Assembly (NCBI GenBank): GCA_028023455.1 | Contig: JAQFVV010000152.1 | Location: 624,001 to 688,000 of the forward strand | Direction: 5' to 3' | DNA: 64,000 nucleotides | From: Epiperipatus broadwayi | Lineage: Eukaryota > Onychophora > Udeonychophora > Euonychophora > Peripatidae | Shown: positions 10,472-22,680 of the stretch, in pieces | How the letters are laid out: each line of letters opens with the position of its first letter | Position numbering within the stretch: position 1 is the stretch's first letter | Made by a program: the position numbers and the translations under genes | Notes under the pieces: generated by a model | What the model was told of the DNA's origin: nothing | The model's database searches: none | Seen by the model: the letters and a program-made list of their open reading frames with translations, nothing else

Positions 10472-10572
10472 GATGATGCATGGAAAACACATGTATTTAA
10501 AAAGGATAAAGATAAAGGAGAAAAATCAGAGGCTAGACCCAAAAGAAAATTCGGATTTAGAGAAATAGCCAA
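10472..10572 (+). CDS. NOS: Nitric oxide synthase exon: linker and start of calmodulin-binding helix
   Basis: 33 codons plus two bases, translating as DDAWKTHVFKKDKDKGEK, then SEARPKRKFGFREIA(K). This is the oxygenase-to-reductase hinge. DDAWKTHV matches the family's DPWxTHV, and the basic RPKRKFGFREIAK begins the calmodulin-binding segment. Calmodulin binding here switches on electron transfer from the FMN domain to the heme. The acceptor is TTTAAATAG and the donor AA/GTAAGT, a strong consensus. The last Lys codon is split (AA in this exon, G at 29710), so the intron cuts the calmodulin-binding helix. Confidence 0.95.
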
Positions 10573-10929
10573 GTAAGTAATGTTAAACTTTTACTGTAGC
10601 CACTATTTAATGATTTAACAATTTAATTATTTTAATATTTTTGTCTAAATAAATAAAGACACATACATAAATATTTAGGTTATTTACATTTTGCATGTAG
10701 TTAATATGGAATTTGAAGCAAAGTTTATTAGTTTTCTAATATATTTATAAGTAACCTTTCTTTACTGATTTGTATATAAATATTGTACATTATTGATCGT
10801 TCTTTTTTTTCTCAATGAACTTGAGTTCTGACAAATAATGCATTAAGAATATAAATCTTTATTATTCTGAGTGGAGATCAATATTATTTTAAATTCTGAA
10901 GTAAATTAATAAAGTAACTAAATTTTATT

Positions 10930-11200
10930 ATACCACTTACAACTTTCTTAAACACTTTATCAATACTCTTTATTTATAACAAAACTAACAGTTTCGACTA
11001 TCCTGCAGTCATCATCTGAGCTTTTTACAATTCTATTTCTAAAAATACAAAACTAAATCTGTAATGGAATAAAATGATAAAAGATTAATTAAACCCTATT
11101 AATAAAATAATCCAAAATCTATATTGAATAAAATTGAAATTTATTAATAATATTTACATATTAAATAAATAACAACCTGACTGGATGTTAAAATTATAAT
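10930..11200 (-). repeat. Penelope-type terminal hairpin repeat, copy 1
   Basis: Contains, on the minus strand, GACT-GCAGGAT-AGTC followed by GAAACTG, a hairpin typical of the ends of some Penelope-like elements. Matching sequence lies at 21775-21831 plus 22578-22680 and, more weakly, at 27200-27235. The CTATTAATAAAATAATC at about 11094-11110 is the unoccupied counterpart of the MITE site at 21832-22577. Confidence 0.55.
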
Positions 11201-11234
11201 ACACAAAATAAAATAAATTATTTTCAAAACTTTT

Positions 11235-12340
11235 TTACCTATCATATTTTCTATTCCAATACTTTATCTCATTATTAATAGCTATGCAATATTTTAAGTT
11301 CATTTTAAATAAATTATATAGATTTAATTCATTAAAATTTTCACCACCTTGGTTCAAAACATAATATATTTCTATCTTTGTATAAATATTGTACAAAATT
11401 AATTCCTTTTTATAATCATTAAATACTTGTGAACATTTAACCTTAATAAATATCTCAAATTTATTCTGAACAGAACACTTATCAAACACTAATGTTATGT
11501 GTTTTTTATCACCTCTAATAATATTTTCCTCATTATGGTTATTCAACATATTATTTTCAGCATAAATATTTATACATTCACTAATTTCCATAAATTCTTT
11601 AAACCCTACTTCCTTATTTAATATATTAACATTAGTACCTGCATCTGCCTTAGTTTTTATAGATTCATCTTCCACATTATTCTGAAATTCTTTAGCCCTA
11701 ATTATTAAAATTAGTTTTAGATTTCAAATCTAGTTCTTTGTATAGCTGCTGTATGTTCTTTACTTAATTTCATTTTAATATCATCAACTTCTGTTTGAAT
11801 ATGATTTAATTTGATCTGTACCTTCATTTGAAAATTGTCATTTACCTTTTCTAATTTACTAATTTTCTTTATGATCTTTAAATTGCACTGATTTTACTAT
11901 GTAAATCCTTGAACTCTTTGTCAAATTGTTTTTGTGCCCAGACTAACTTATTCTCAAAGTTTCTGTGACTCAGCCTTTAATTCTTTAAATCTCAGATCAT
12001 ATTTTTCATCATATTGTCTCAACTTAATATTCAGCTCATATTTAAATTTATCGAATCTCACATTAAATGTGTTGAACTTACTATTAAAATTATTTTAATT
12101 TTCTGAAATTTTTATCAAAATCTATTTTTGTGTCTTCAAATCTTTATTGAATTTTTTATTAAATTTTTCAAATTTTTTTATTAGAATCTACTTTTTGTTC
12201 TTCACATTTTTTATTAACTTCTTCAAATCTTTTATTTGATTCTTCAAATTTTTTATTAGAGTATTTGAGAATTATTCTCAATATGTCTGAAGTACTCATC
12301 TCAGGTCTTATTTCTAAATTAGTAGTTCTATAATTCAAAT
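11235..12340 (-). pseudogene. Decayed gag-like coiled-coil ORF, copy 1
   Basis: The minus strand from about 12330 reads TNLEIRPEMSTSDILRIIL, then KFEESNKRFEEVNKKCEEQK, followed by several frameshifts and stops through a Lys/Glu-rich coiled-coil region. A last open piece at 11675-11235 has 146 codons. The start matches the fragment at 49070-48850 (NLELEPEIDVSDPLREMI, then LDKRLEEQK), so both are copies of one repeat family. A coiled coil followed by a globular segment suggests a retroelement gag or ORF1 protein. No zinc knuckle, protease or RT is visible. Function is inferred. Confidence 0.5.
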
Positions 12341-12480
12341 TTTAATATTGATGAATATATATAAACTTATTTATATACACTCTTGATAAAAAGGAATAAA
12401 TTATCTATACTAATAACAATCTTAATCAATTGAAATAAATATTATTCCAAAGCATTCCAATATATATATATATATTAAAT

Positions 12481-12629
12481 TCCATTAGTATATATGTAAT
12501 ATTATAATTCGATGTCTGTATTTTGAAAACAATATATGTAATTATATAACTGAATATTTGTAAATACAGTAACTAAATAATTAAAAATTTTATTCACTTA
12601 GGAGAGCTTTCGATTATCCCAGTAATCTG
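12481..12629 (-). repeat. Inverted terminal repeat (left) of Penelope-like element
   Basis: Reverse complement of 14523-14655 with few mismatches. Shared blocks include ATTACTGGGATAATCGAAAG and TATTTACAAATATTCAGTTA. Inverted terminal repeats around the coding region are a known arrangement in Penelope-like elements. Confidence 0.85.
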
Positions 12630-12651
12630 TGTCAACTAAAGCTTTGAAATG

Positions 12652-14523
12652 CTAACTTTCCCACAATTCTGTGATCTTAACGTTTGCTGCTTGCATGTTA
12701 ATTAAGTCATGTTTATATTTGTATATTAGCATAGCCTCCTTTATTTTTCTTTTATTGTTATTTTTTTCAATTTGCAATATTTTTACACTGTTAAAATTGA
12801 AGTCAAAACCATAAATATATAATTTATTATGGTCGTAAAAAACAGATGCTGAAATATTATTATCTACTATGCAATTTTGTTTTGATTTCTGAACACGTTT
12901 TAATAATAGCAAGTGTTCTTTAATTCCTTTTTCCAACATACATCTAGATTCACCTATATATCCACTGCCACACCTACATATTCATTTATAAATGACACAA
13001 TTTTTATTTATAAATGAGGTTTTATCTTTGGAGTTATTTATTAATTTGTTTAATGTAGGAGGTGTATAAAATGCAATATCACATATTCCTTTATAAATTT
13101 TCCTTATAAAATTTACTTGATCATTTGAAATATATGGGATTGATATCCATATTTTTTTTATTAGCAGGAGAATCAATATTATCAAAATTTTTATTTTTAT
13201 ATTTTGTATTAAAATCTCTAATAACAATATATATACAATTATAACTGTAGCCAACATTTAACAGTTCATATTTTATCCATTATCCGATAAATATTTGCAA
13301 AGATTATTATTTCTAAATAAGAAGGACTTCAAACCTGCCATTTTGTGTAACATTGGCACTTTTGATTTATATGGAATATAACCTCTTTACTATCGGTTTA
13401 ATGATCATACAGTAACCCTGCATGCATTGATTTCTAGTTATTTTAAGCTCAAGAAATTGAATGCACATTAAATCTTCATCTGTTTTTAATCCATCTTAGG
13501 CTTTTCAAACCATTTAATTCCTCAAATAACTCATTAATTGTATTTTGTTTACCACATATAAAAACATCATCAACATATTGATAATATGCAGTAATATTTT
13601 TTTGATAATATTTTTTTTTCAAAATATTCTCTTCATATGTAGAAATTATAAAATTACATATTTGAGCAACAGTAGGTAAACCCATGGGCCATCCATTACA
13701 CATTTTATAAAAATCCTTATTAAAAACTGCATAAATATTTTTATCAATAAAATATAATGTTTCAATTATAAACTTTATTATTTTCATGTTAACATTTTTT
13801 AAACTTAATGCGTTGGAAATAATTTCGATAGATGCCAATCGATCAGTTGATTCATACATTTCACTAACATCTAGAGTACATATAACATCATTAACATCGA
13901 TCTTAACATTATGGACTTTATTAACAAAATCAAATGAAGAACATATTGTATATTTACCAAAACCAAGAATTTCTTGTAGCATTTTCTCAATTAAACAACA
14001 AGTTTCATAATAAAATGCCCCTCCAAAATCAATCATTAAATACAATGGTTCATTTTCTTTATGCAGTTTTATGTTTGAAAAATTCTTAGGACATATTGCA
14101 GCAGAAGAGTAAATTTTAGAATAAGTACTATTATCAATCGCTTTATTTTTGGCTTTTTTTAAATGTTATTAATAAATTGAATATGTAAATTTTCTATATT
14201 TACTTTATCAACTTTTATAAAATTAAGATTTTTCATTTGACCAATTACTTTGTTTTTATAATCAGATTTTAACAACAAACACATTCTAAGGCCCTTGTCC
14301 TCTTTTATACAAATTAAATTATTCCCAGATGTAAATTTTTTAAATTTAGATATTTGTACGTTCCAATCGTAATCCGTTTTATATTTAAATTTTTTTTTTT
14401 TACTTTTTTTACTAAATCATTACAAACTTTTACATCAGATTTAATTCTGCTTAAGGAAATTTCAACCGAAGATTTCAATTCTAGATCACTGTCTTCCCAC
14501 TGACTGCCAACATATTTTGACAC
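12652..14523 (-). pseudogene. Penelope-like reverse transcriptase with GIY-YIG endonuclease (inactivated)
   Basis: Reading on the minus strand, 14523-14314 is an N-terminal fragment. 14045-13476 is the RT core, with CTLDVSEMYESTDRL (motif A), CNGWPMGLPTVAQICNF (motif B) and YYQYVDDVFIC (motif C, YVDD intact). 13257-12982 is the linker. 12992-12652 carries CRCGSGYIGES followed by KGIKEHLLLL, the GIY-YIG nuclease start. Penelope-like elements use this nuclease to nick DNA and the telomerase-related RT to copy their RNA at the break. Frame changes and stops (for example after CVIYK) separate the pieces, so it is not functional, although both active-site motifs survive. Whole element about 12481-14655. 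Confidence 0.85.
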
Positions 14524-14655
14524 AGATTACTGGGATAATCGAAAGCGCTCCTAAGTGAATAAAATTTTTAATTATTTAGTTACTGTATTTACAAATATTC
14601 AGTTATATAATTATGTATATTGTTTTAAAAATACAGACATGGAATTATAATATTA
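14523..14655 (+). repeat. Inverted terminal repeat (right) of Penelope-like element
   Basis: Pairs with 12481-12629. Contains AATCGAAAGCGC, also seen as CGAAAGCGCT in terminal repeats near 31265 and, as a variant, near 45855. It is followed within 13 bp by the LTR retroelement. Confidence 0.85.
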
Positions 14656-14668
14656 TATTTATATATAT

Positions 14669-16201
14669 TGTACCGGGTTCGAATATGGGACATCCATGGC
14701 ATCGTAACACCGGCCTCTTAGGCAGAAAAGAACATAATCAGAGAATATGTATGTCCAAACGATAGCTATAAAATATATAACTAGCATTACATTTCCAGGA
14801 CATAGCTTTTTCTTGGCTGTTGAGTTCAACACCATGTTCAAAGCACTTTTTTTTGTTTGTGTATAAACACGGGTGCCAGCTACCTATTCAAGAATGAATA
14901 AATAACACACTTTGAACAATGGTCACTAACTCAATGCCTAAGCATCCACAACTAGCTCAGTAGTTGGTAATCACTAACAGATTATACATAATTAGTAGTG
15001 AAAGAATTGATAAAAAGAATTGACCGACAAATAAAGTTTAATTTTAAAGATAATTTATTAGCTAACATTTACTAATTTTAAACATTTTATAAATCTAAAA
15101 AAACACACACACATTTGAAATTAATATACTATAATATATCTTATGAGAAAGCATAAATAATGTTTGACGTTTATAAATTCACAAACACGCACATCAATAG
15201 TTCATTTTATGCATGCTTATAGAGTTCAAATTACTTGTCTCTGGAGGCTTTATGAATCAATGCGATGCAATGGATATTATAGAAATAAGAATATGAAATG
15301 TTATTACCTAGGATTTTGAATGTGGACATAGAACTTCTTTTCTTGGGTTACTGCTTTTTCTGGGACGTTTCCTTGATGAGTTTCCTTATTATTCATGATT
15401 ATTATTATTGGAGACAATTAGATATTGATGGAGATTTCCAAGTTGTTATGCTGACATTATTTCACGGGCAGATCTTACTGTTTTCATCAGACTTCAGACT
15501 GTGGAGAAAACGTGTGTTCCCAAAAGCAGCTCAGCACTGCATTTTGTTTCTGGATACAATTAACTCAACTGATTGTCCTCTCTTGACTTAACTGACTCAA
15601 TTAATTTCTGAATTGAACTGATTATCCGATAAAATTTTACTATTTATACCTGTGAAGTGTTTTTCTTTTTGATATCCTCCAGCAATATCTGTTGTCAAAA
15701 TTCCTTTGATAATCCTTTGACGTGTTTTGAAAGATCATTTACTTAGTAATAGCCATCACAAATGTGTTGTTTTACATTTTAATTAATAGCCATTGCCATG
15801 TTTTTTAATGAGAATCTTCTTTTATTTCATTTTAATATTTATTACACATACATTTTTTATTTATTTACAATCGCACATATATATGCACATATATAACTAG
15901 TTTTAAGATTACTTTTTCTTTAATTCGAATGAAAAGAGATTTGTATTTTTTAAACTTTAAATCATTTATATTTTACAAATAATAATAAGAAAAACTCTTT
16001 ACTTCCTTTTATAAAACTTTTAGTTTAACTTTTCAAACCAAAACTCCCCCTCCCCCCTTTTAATCAATTATTTTCTAACTTTTAGTTCAAAAACTAATGA
16101 TAGAAAACGATTAAATTTTTAAATATGTTTTCATTTACGAAAGATTTTTTAATTTTTTTTTTTAAAATAAATTATTGTGTGCAAATTTCAATATTGGTAC
16201 A
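14669..16201 (-). repeat. 3' LTR (1,533 bp)
   Basis: Aligns along its length with 18550-20075. Shared blocks include CTAGCATTACATTTCCAGGA, TTTTAAACATTTTATAAATC and CAATATTGGTACA at the end. A + strand open frame inside (15298-15591) is also present in the other LTR at 19211-19468. It is antisense to the element and probably not a gene. Confidence 0.92.
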
Positions 16202-17498
16202 TTACACCGTCCCCGTTTGAGAGTAAAATGCATCATTTTTTGACCATTTTCTCTGACAACTTTAATTCTTAATTTGTTATTTATTTTTCTAAGTTTGCTT
16301 TTTGATATCTTTTACTTTCCATACTAAGTGCAATCTCCAGTGATACTTTTCTTCTTTCTATGCTGGAAACATTGTTTACAATGTTCTGGGTCCTGGATAG
16401 TGACCACGAGGACAAACTAATTTTGTGGTACAGGGATCTTTTATAAACGAAGCTTCAGCTGCCGATTCTCTTGATCGAACTTTGACTAAGAAAAGGTTGC
16501 TGCGAATGGCAGGAATTTTCAACTGTTCATTTCTGACTTACGCTTTGGAAAACGATTTCCGATTCTCTTGATCGACTTTGACTAAGAAAAGGTCGCTGCG
16601 AATGGTGGGAATTTTCAACTGTCCATTTCCGACTTATGCTTTGGAAAACGAGGTACAAGATATAGGGATTCTCCCCGGAAAAAGATATGACTTATTCTGG
16701 TTGTCGCCAGTGCACATTTTAAAAAAAGAATGATCCCTGCCAATCCGTTACGGGTATTAAAATTTATCCAGTCGACAGCTTTAAACTTATCCTTATCTAA
16801 AATATTTCTATACTACCCTCATTCCCTTTAATTTTGAATCCTTACACTCTTAATACAACTTAGATTGTTTATATTATTTATCACTAATCGTACAATATTA
16901 TTTTCAAATACCATGAACATTACTTTACATACTCATTTATATTACAATATTATTATTTTTAAACCATTACGAACATTATTTAAATAGATTAGTCTTAGGA
17001 TATTATTTTTAAACCATTATTTTAACTTCTTTATTTATGTGCGTGTATTTAGAAAACTATTTTTATTATATTATGATCCATTATTTATTCAACTTTTATT
17101 TATTTTATTTGACTTGATTACATTAAACCTTAAATCATTTCTTTACTTCCTTTATTAACTTGTGTATATTTGAAAACAACTTACTTTATTTTTCTATGAA
17201 TATTTTATTTACTTTTTACAGTCGTATTGTACTTATTTATTTAACTTGATTTTATTGATTTTTTATTTATTTGAACAGTTCATTTATGAGCATTTCCTTA
17301 ATTAATATGTGTGTGGAGAAAACAAAATCTTTTATTTTATGAAGCCTCCATTATTATTTGACAAAACAATCCGTCATTTTAAATAGTGAAATTCTAATTC
17401 AGGCTTTTCACCTAAGTCAAGATAATTATATTAAGCTCATAGTCCATGTCCAGTCCTTTTTGTTTATTTCCTTTACTATTCTGCCTGTTTACTAAATT

Positions 17499-18035
17499 TT
17501 AAACTATGTCAGGTGGTTCCTTCTTTCTTTCTACTAACACTATAATATAAAATATACTCCATATTCTCACATCTCTCCCTCGATTAGAATTTATTGCTTT
17601 ATCTTTTTCCCTTTCCATTTTATTTTTGACTTTGTAAATTAGAAAACCTTTAAGCTTTGCAGACCTCCATATTTTTCCTAACCATGAATATTTTTTCCTA
17701 CGCTTCCTTTTTATTTTAAATCTACATTTAAAACGTACACGAACGCTTCCTTTTGAAAACTCTATTACATTATTTTCTATCTTTATTATTTTTATTTCTC
17801 TATCACTATACTTAATTCTATCTTCTGCCTTTTGATCTACATAAGTTTCTACTTTATCTGTTTCAATGCTATCTGATTCTAATCCAAATTTTATGTCTTT
17901 TACTTCTGCTTTGGGTTCTAACTGGCTTTGCTCAAGTTTCTGATACAATTCTTTTTTGAGGTCTTGCTGACTTTGCTCAAAATTTTGCATCATATTGATC
18001 ATCATCTGCATCTCAGATATATCTTCCTTTTCCAC
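17499..18035 (-). CDS. Gag-like coiled-coil protein of the LTR element
   Basis: 178 codons. The N-terminal 55 residues are a Gln/Glu/Lys-rich coiled coil (MMQNFEQSQQDLKKELYQKL, then EQSQLEPKAEV). A basic tract follows at about residues 100-140 (FKCRFKIKRKRRKKYSW). There is no zinc knuckle, and the C-terminus is hydrophobic and probably out of frame with the original protein. It sits in the element interior in the transcribed orientation, about 0.5 kb downstream of the primer-binding site, where gag is expected. Assignment rests on position and composition, not on a recognised domain. It may be a truncated gag. Confidence 0.45.
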   Translation of the reverse strand: MEKEDISEMQMMINMMQNFEQSQQDLKKELYQKLEQSQLEPKAEVKDIKFGLESDSIETDKVETYVDQKAEDRIKYSDREIKIIKIENNVIEFSKGSVRVRFKCRFKIKRKRRKKYSWLGKIWRSAKLKGFLIYKVKNKMEREKDKAINSNRGRDVRIWSIFYIIVLVERKKEPPDIV

Positions 18036-18529
18036 TAACTGGGTATTTTAAAAATATATGTGGACCCATGTTTTTATATTCTCATGTTCCCTTTCTAATG
18101 CCTTTACTCTTTTTATTAATTCCTCCAGCTCTATATCTTTTCCCATTTTGAAACCATATATTTTATTTTTGTATTTTTTTCAAACTAGCACTTACGTTAA
18201 ACTAAATTTAATATACAAGTTATTTATTTATTTTTCTTACTAAGACGGCAACACACACTAACTCCACCCCTCTTGTCCATTTTTCTACCCGATCTTAACA
18301 CTTTAACTCCACCCATAATACCCAATTGTCTCTGATTTGACATAATGATTTATTTTAAATAATGTAAATAGCATAAATCTCTTTTCATTAAAGAAAAAAA
18401 AGTTTTCGGTCAATTCTTTTTAAAAAAAAAAAATTTAAACCAGTTTAAATACGTAATTTAGCTTTTCTTTAAGATTTTTATTTTTAAACAAGAAACAAAG
18501 TATTTAATTACTATTGTTTCTTAGGTCCA

Positions 18530-18547
18530 GCCCCATGTTGGGCGCCA
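18530..18547 (-). promoter_or_regulatory. tRNA primer-binding site of the LTR element
   Basis: Minus strand TGGCGCCCAACATGGGGC, two bases inside the 5' LTR, complementary to the CCA end of a tRNA. It primes minus-strand cDNA in LTR retroelements and fixes the element's orientation. Confidence 0.85.
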
Positions 18548-18549
18548 TT

Positions 18550-20075
18550 TGTAGCAGGTTCCAGTATGGGACGTTCGTGGCATCGTAACACCAGCCTCTT
18601 AGGCAGAGAAGAACATATTTGGAGAATATGTATGTCCAAATGATAGCTATAAAATATATAACTAGCATTACATTTCCAGGACATAGCTTCTTCTCAGCTG
18701 TTGAGTTCAACACTTTTTTGTGTTTGTGTATAAACACGGGTGCCAGCTATCTATTCAAGAATGAATAAATAATGCACTTTGAAAAATTGCCACTAACTCT
18801 ATGCCTAAGCATCCATGACTAGCTCAGTTGTTGGTAATCACTAACAGATTATACATAATTAGTGGTGAAAGAATTGATAAAAAGAATTGACTGACAAATA
18901 AAGTTTAATTTTAAAAACAATTTATTAACTAACACTTACTAATTTTAAACATTTTATAAATCTAAAAAAACACACACACATTTTAAATTAATATACTATA
19001 ATATATCTTATGAGAAAGCATAAATAATGTTTGACATTTATAAATTCACAAACACACACATCAATAGTTCATTTTATGCATGCTTATAGAGTTCAAATTA
19101 CTTGTCATTGGAGGCTTCATAAACTAATGCAATTCAATGGCTATTATAGAAATAAGAATATGAAATGTTATTACCTAGGGTTTTGAATGTGGATGTAGAA
19201 CTTCTTTTCTTTGGTTACTGCTTTAGGTGAAGCTGGCTGGGATGTTTCCTTGATGAGTTTTCTTATTATTCATGATTATTGTTATTGGAGACAATTAGAC
19301 ATTGATGGAGATTTCCAAGTTGTTACGCTGACCTTATTTCATGGGCAGATCTTGCTGTTTTCATTGGACTTAAGACTGTGGAGAAAACATGTGTTTCCAA
19401 ATGTGGCTCAGCACTACATTTTGTTTCTGGATACAATTAACTCAACTGATTGTCCTTTCTTGACTTAACTGACTCAATTAATTTCTGAACTGAACTGATT
19501 ATCCAATAAAATTTTACTATTTATACCTGCGAAGTGTTTTTTTTTCAATATCCTCTGGCAATATCTGTTGTCGAAATTCCTTTGATAATCCTTTGACAAT
19601 GTGTTTTGGAAGATCGTTTAATTATTAATAGCCATCACAAACATGTTATTTTACATTTTAATTAATAGCCATTGCCGTGTTTTTTAATGATAGTCTTTTA
19701 TTTCATTTTAATATTTATTATGCATACATTTTTTATTTATTTACAATCGCACATATATAGGCACATATATAACTAGTTTTAAGATTACTTTTTCTTTAAT
19801 TCGAATGAAAAGATATTTGTATTTTTTAAACTTTAAATTATTTATATTTTACAAATAATAATAAAAACTATTTACTTCCTTTTATAAAACTTTTAGTTTA
19901 ACTTTTCTAACCAAAACCCCCACTCCTTCCTTTTAATCAATTATTTTCTAACTTTTAGTTAAAAAACTAATGATAGAAAACTATTAAACTTTTAAATATG
20001 TTTTCTTTTATGAAAGATTTTTTAATAATTTTTTTTTTAGATAAATTATTGTGTGCCAATTTCAATATTGGTACA
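18550..20075 (-). repeat. 5' LTR (1,526 bp)
   Basis: Partner of 14669-16201. On the minus strand it starts TGTACCAATATTGAAATTGG and ends GGAACCTGCTACA before the primer-binding site. It should contain the element's promoter, but no TATA assignment is possible in such AT-rich sequence. Confidence 0.92.
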
Positions 20076-20090
20076 ATATATATATAAACA

Positions 20091-20284
20091 AAATTACCCC
20101 AAATTCACAATTCACAACTCAGCAATACTAGCCAAAAATAATAAACTCTAAAACACAACCAAGTTTCTCTGCTACAGACAGACTTCTCAATTGTAAAGGA
20201 CTACAAGCAGTGAAATCATTGGTTGTGTTTTAGAATTAATTTTCTTGTCTAGTCTTGTTGAGTTGTGAATTAGGAGTAATTTTT
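20091..20284. repeat. Short inverted-repeat element (MITE-like)
   Basis: Left arm AAATTACCCC, then CACAATTCACAACTCA, and CTAAAACACAACCA is answered on the right by TGGTTGTGTTTTAG, GAGTTGTGAATT and AGTAATTTTT. About 195 bp with no coding content, adjacent to the LTR element. Confidence 0.65.
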
Positions 20285-20719
20285 ATTATTTTATTGACTA
20301 GTTTAACTTTAAGCACAAAACTATGTCTAGGGTTTTACCAAATGGCAACAAATTTTATATCCTATTTATAGCAAATTATAAAATCGATATTAAAACACTT
20401 TATATGTATAATTATTATTAAAATATTTAGTTTATTCTCATTTAATAACATTCTTGATTATATGTGTACTGTTTAAAATAATTAAGGATGTAATATAATT
20501 AATATTTTCTTTTGTTTTATACCCAAAATACATGCATAATAACATTAACAATATCAAATAAAATTGTTTATAATCATGGCTCCATTTTGAATGTCTCAAT
20601 CTGTAATAGTATAAAAATAAATATAAAAGAAAAAGACTTAGTTTTAAATGCTCACAATCTGAATGCCAAAATCAGTAATGGATTTTAACAAAGTAAAATG
20701 CACCTGGGTCTTGTTTTAT

Positions 20720-21175
20720 GCAGTAGATAGGTTCCACAAAAAACCTGTATTAAAAAAATCACACAAAAATAGACTTAACTTATCTTGAAAAATGGGTGAT
20801 AGGGTCTGTAATTTTCAGAATTTGCATAAAAGCAAAGCAACAAGGAAAAATTACTTTAAAATTCGCATTAAAAAAATAAGCAAATAAAGTTTGACTAATA
20901 AAAAATTTCAAATATTTGGAAAAAATTAATACAAGACAAACTTTTTTTACATTTTTTATACATATTTTAATCATTACCGCTAGTGTTTGTTTGTAAACTG
21001 GAAAGAAAAAAGACTCGATGTGATGTGATGTAATGTAGCTTCTCCTTAAATGAAATCAAGAATCTCTCAACAATTATGCCCAGAGAAACTTGTTAAGCCA
21101 TTTTATTTTTATTTGTGATGTGATGTACAACAAGCACCAGTTTCAGTCTTATGTTGTGTTAATGGTTTTCTGTTT
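20720..21175 (-). repeat. Interspersed repeat W, copy 2, split by a LINE family 2 fragment
   Basis: Inverted match to 6735-7160. Between about 21020 and 21125 it is interrupted by GTAGCTTCTCCTTAAATGAA and following sequence, the 3' end of the LINE at 52360, flanked on both sides by GATGTGATG-type repeats. The insertion is thus a very short LINE 3' end. Confidence 0.65.
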
Positions 21176-21774
21176 CTATATTAAAAAATGAGATTGTAAC
21201 AAAACAAAAAGATTATACATTATCATTAGAAATATTATTTTCAGTTTATAAAATCTTGGTTTCTTATTTTAAAAATCTAAAAGATTATATATTTCTGTTA
21301 TATATAACAAAATATGTTTAAAAGTTTACATTTTTTGAATATTTATTGTGATATTTTTATATATAAGTATAAATCTATTATTTACTCATTAGTATAAATA
21401 GGTTATTTACATAGAAGCTAAAATTCTAAATACAGCTTCAGGCCATATTCATGTTACCTTCTAATATAACTTTATATTTTTGAAAAAAAAAGTATTTCAA
21501 GTCAAAATAAGTTATTAATAAATTAAAATTCTTGATATCTAATAAATATAGTGAAATATGAAAGATATTAAGAAGAAACATGGATTGTGTAACTTCAAAA
21601 TAACATTAAAATAATCTGCACAAAACGAGACCCAGGTATAATCAAATGGGAATGTTTACTTTTATATGTCCTTCGATTTGGGTAAAACTAAAATATGTAA
21701 TAATATAAATTATATAACACCAAATCTGAATAATATAAACAGGCTAGCTAAAATTAATAGAACTACAAAAATTG
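21176..21774. other. No gene recognised
   Basis: AT-rich intron sequence without recognisable structure. Confidence 0.4.
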
Positions 21775-22680
21775 AGCAAAACTAAATCTGAAATGGAATA
21801 AAATAGGAAAAGGTTAATTAAGCTCTATTAACCCTTTTCCCGCCTCTTACGTGGCTCCTCGTAGACATCTGACATCACTCTAACTCTGCGAGTTTTTATA
21901 CGAAAATATTCGTTCAATATGTTTTTAAATAGGTTTTTAAAAGCTCTATAAGATGGTGCCCTCTTCTGAATTCTTTTACAAGTAAAAAATAAAAAAACTG
22001 CATTTAAAGCTAAACAAAGAAAGAAGCTTATTGGTGATTGGCTCTCAGCCAGTTCTCAGCAGACAAAGACATTCTGATTGGCTGGAAAAAACAAAGAAAC
22101 CGCCTGATCAAAGAAAATAAAGATAAACGCTGAGATTTTCATTTCGAATGTGATTTAAGTATTAAAAAAAGTATAATTTGACAAATTAAAAATAATTTTT
22201 AAAAAATAAACTAAAAAAACAAAATTATTTTCGAAAAATATCGAAGATTTTTGTAAAAATATTGAAGCTGTAGTAAAAAGAAATATTTACTTTTCTATAA
22301 CGTAAAAGTCGATCTTTTTGTTTATATTATAGCTTTTATGTTGCCGAAATTGAATATTTTAGAATAAATAAATAGCAATTTATTTTTGAAAGAACTTTCG
22401 TTCTCTTCATAACCTGAAAAATTAATAATATACTTTTTATAAACGTATCTGAGTTGAATTTAATATTATAGGCGAATATGTTTTAACAATAGGCTTTGTC
22501 TTCAGTTTGTGAGTTGGCCAATTAAAAGATTTGATTTTTACCTCATACAACCAATAATATAATTAGTGGTTTAAGGGTTAATAAAATAATCTAAAATCTA
22601 TATTGAATAAAATTAAAATTTATTAATTTAATTACATACTTCCTATATACTTAATAAATAAATTTGATTCCATTAATTCT
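21775..22680 (-). repeat. Penelope-type terminal repeat, copy 2 (split by MITE)
   Basis: 21775-21831 and 22578-22680 together match 11040-11160 continuously (AAAACTAAATCTG, AAATGGAATAAAAT, then ATCTATATTGAATAAAATT), interrupted only by the MITE. Confidence 0.75.
21832..22577. mobile_element. piggyBac-like MITE with TTAA target duplication
   Basis: 746 bp bounded by TTAA on both sides (21828-21831, 22578-22581). Ends are CCCTTTTCCC on the left and GGTTTAAGGG on the right (CCCTTAAACC reversed), matching the CCCTT termini of piggyBac-type transposons. The paralogous sequence near 11098 has a single TTAA at the same point and no insert. The interior (for example the GC-richer CGCCTCTTACGTGGCTCCTC) has no open frame, so it depended on a transposase made elsewhere. 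Confidence 0.82.

Larger units (their letters stand above)
14669..20075 (-). mobile_element. LTR retroelement, minus strand, 5.4 kb, no pol (LARD-like)
   Basis: Two closely similar 1.5 kb LTRs flank a roughly 2.3 kb interior. LTR ends are TG...CA, with TGTACC... read on the minus strand. Immediately inside the right LTR, the minus strand carries TGGCGCCCAACATGGGGC, a classic tRNA primer-binding site, so transcription runs right to left. The flanks are TA repeats, so the target duplication (about 5 bp) cannot be fixed. The interior has one gag-like frame and no visible protease, RT or integrase, so the element must have moved with proteins from another element. LTRs differ at many positions, so it is not very recent. 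Confidence 0.88.

Noticed and set aside
15298-15591. 97-codon + strand frame, repeated at 19211-19468
   Set aside because: It is duplicated only because both copies lie in the two LTRs, it is antisense to the element and differs at the start. Probably chance.
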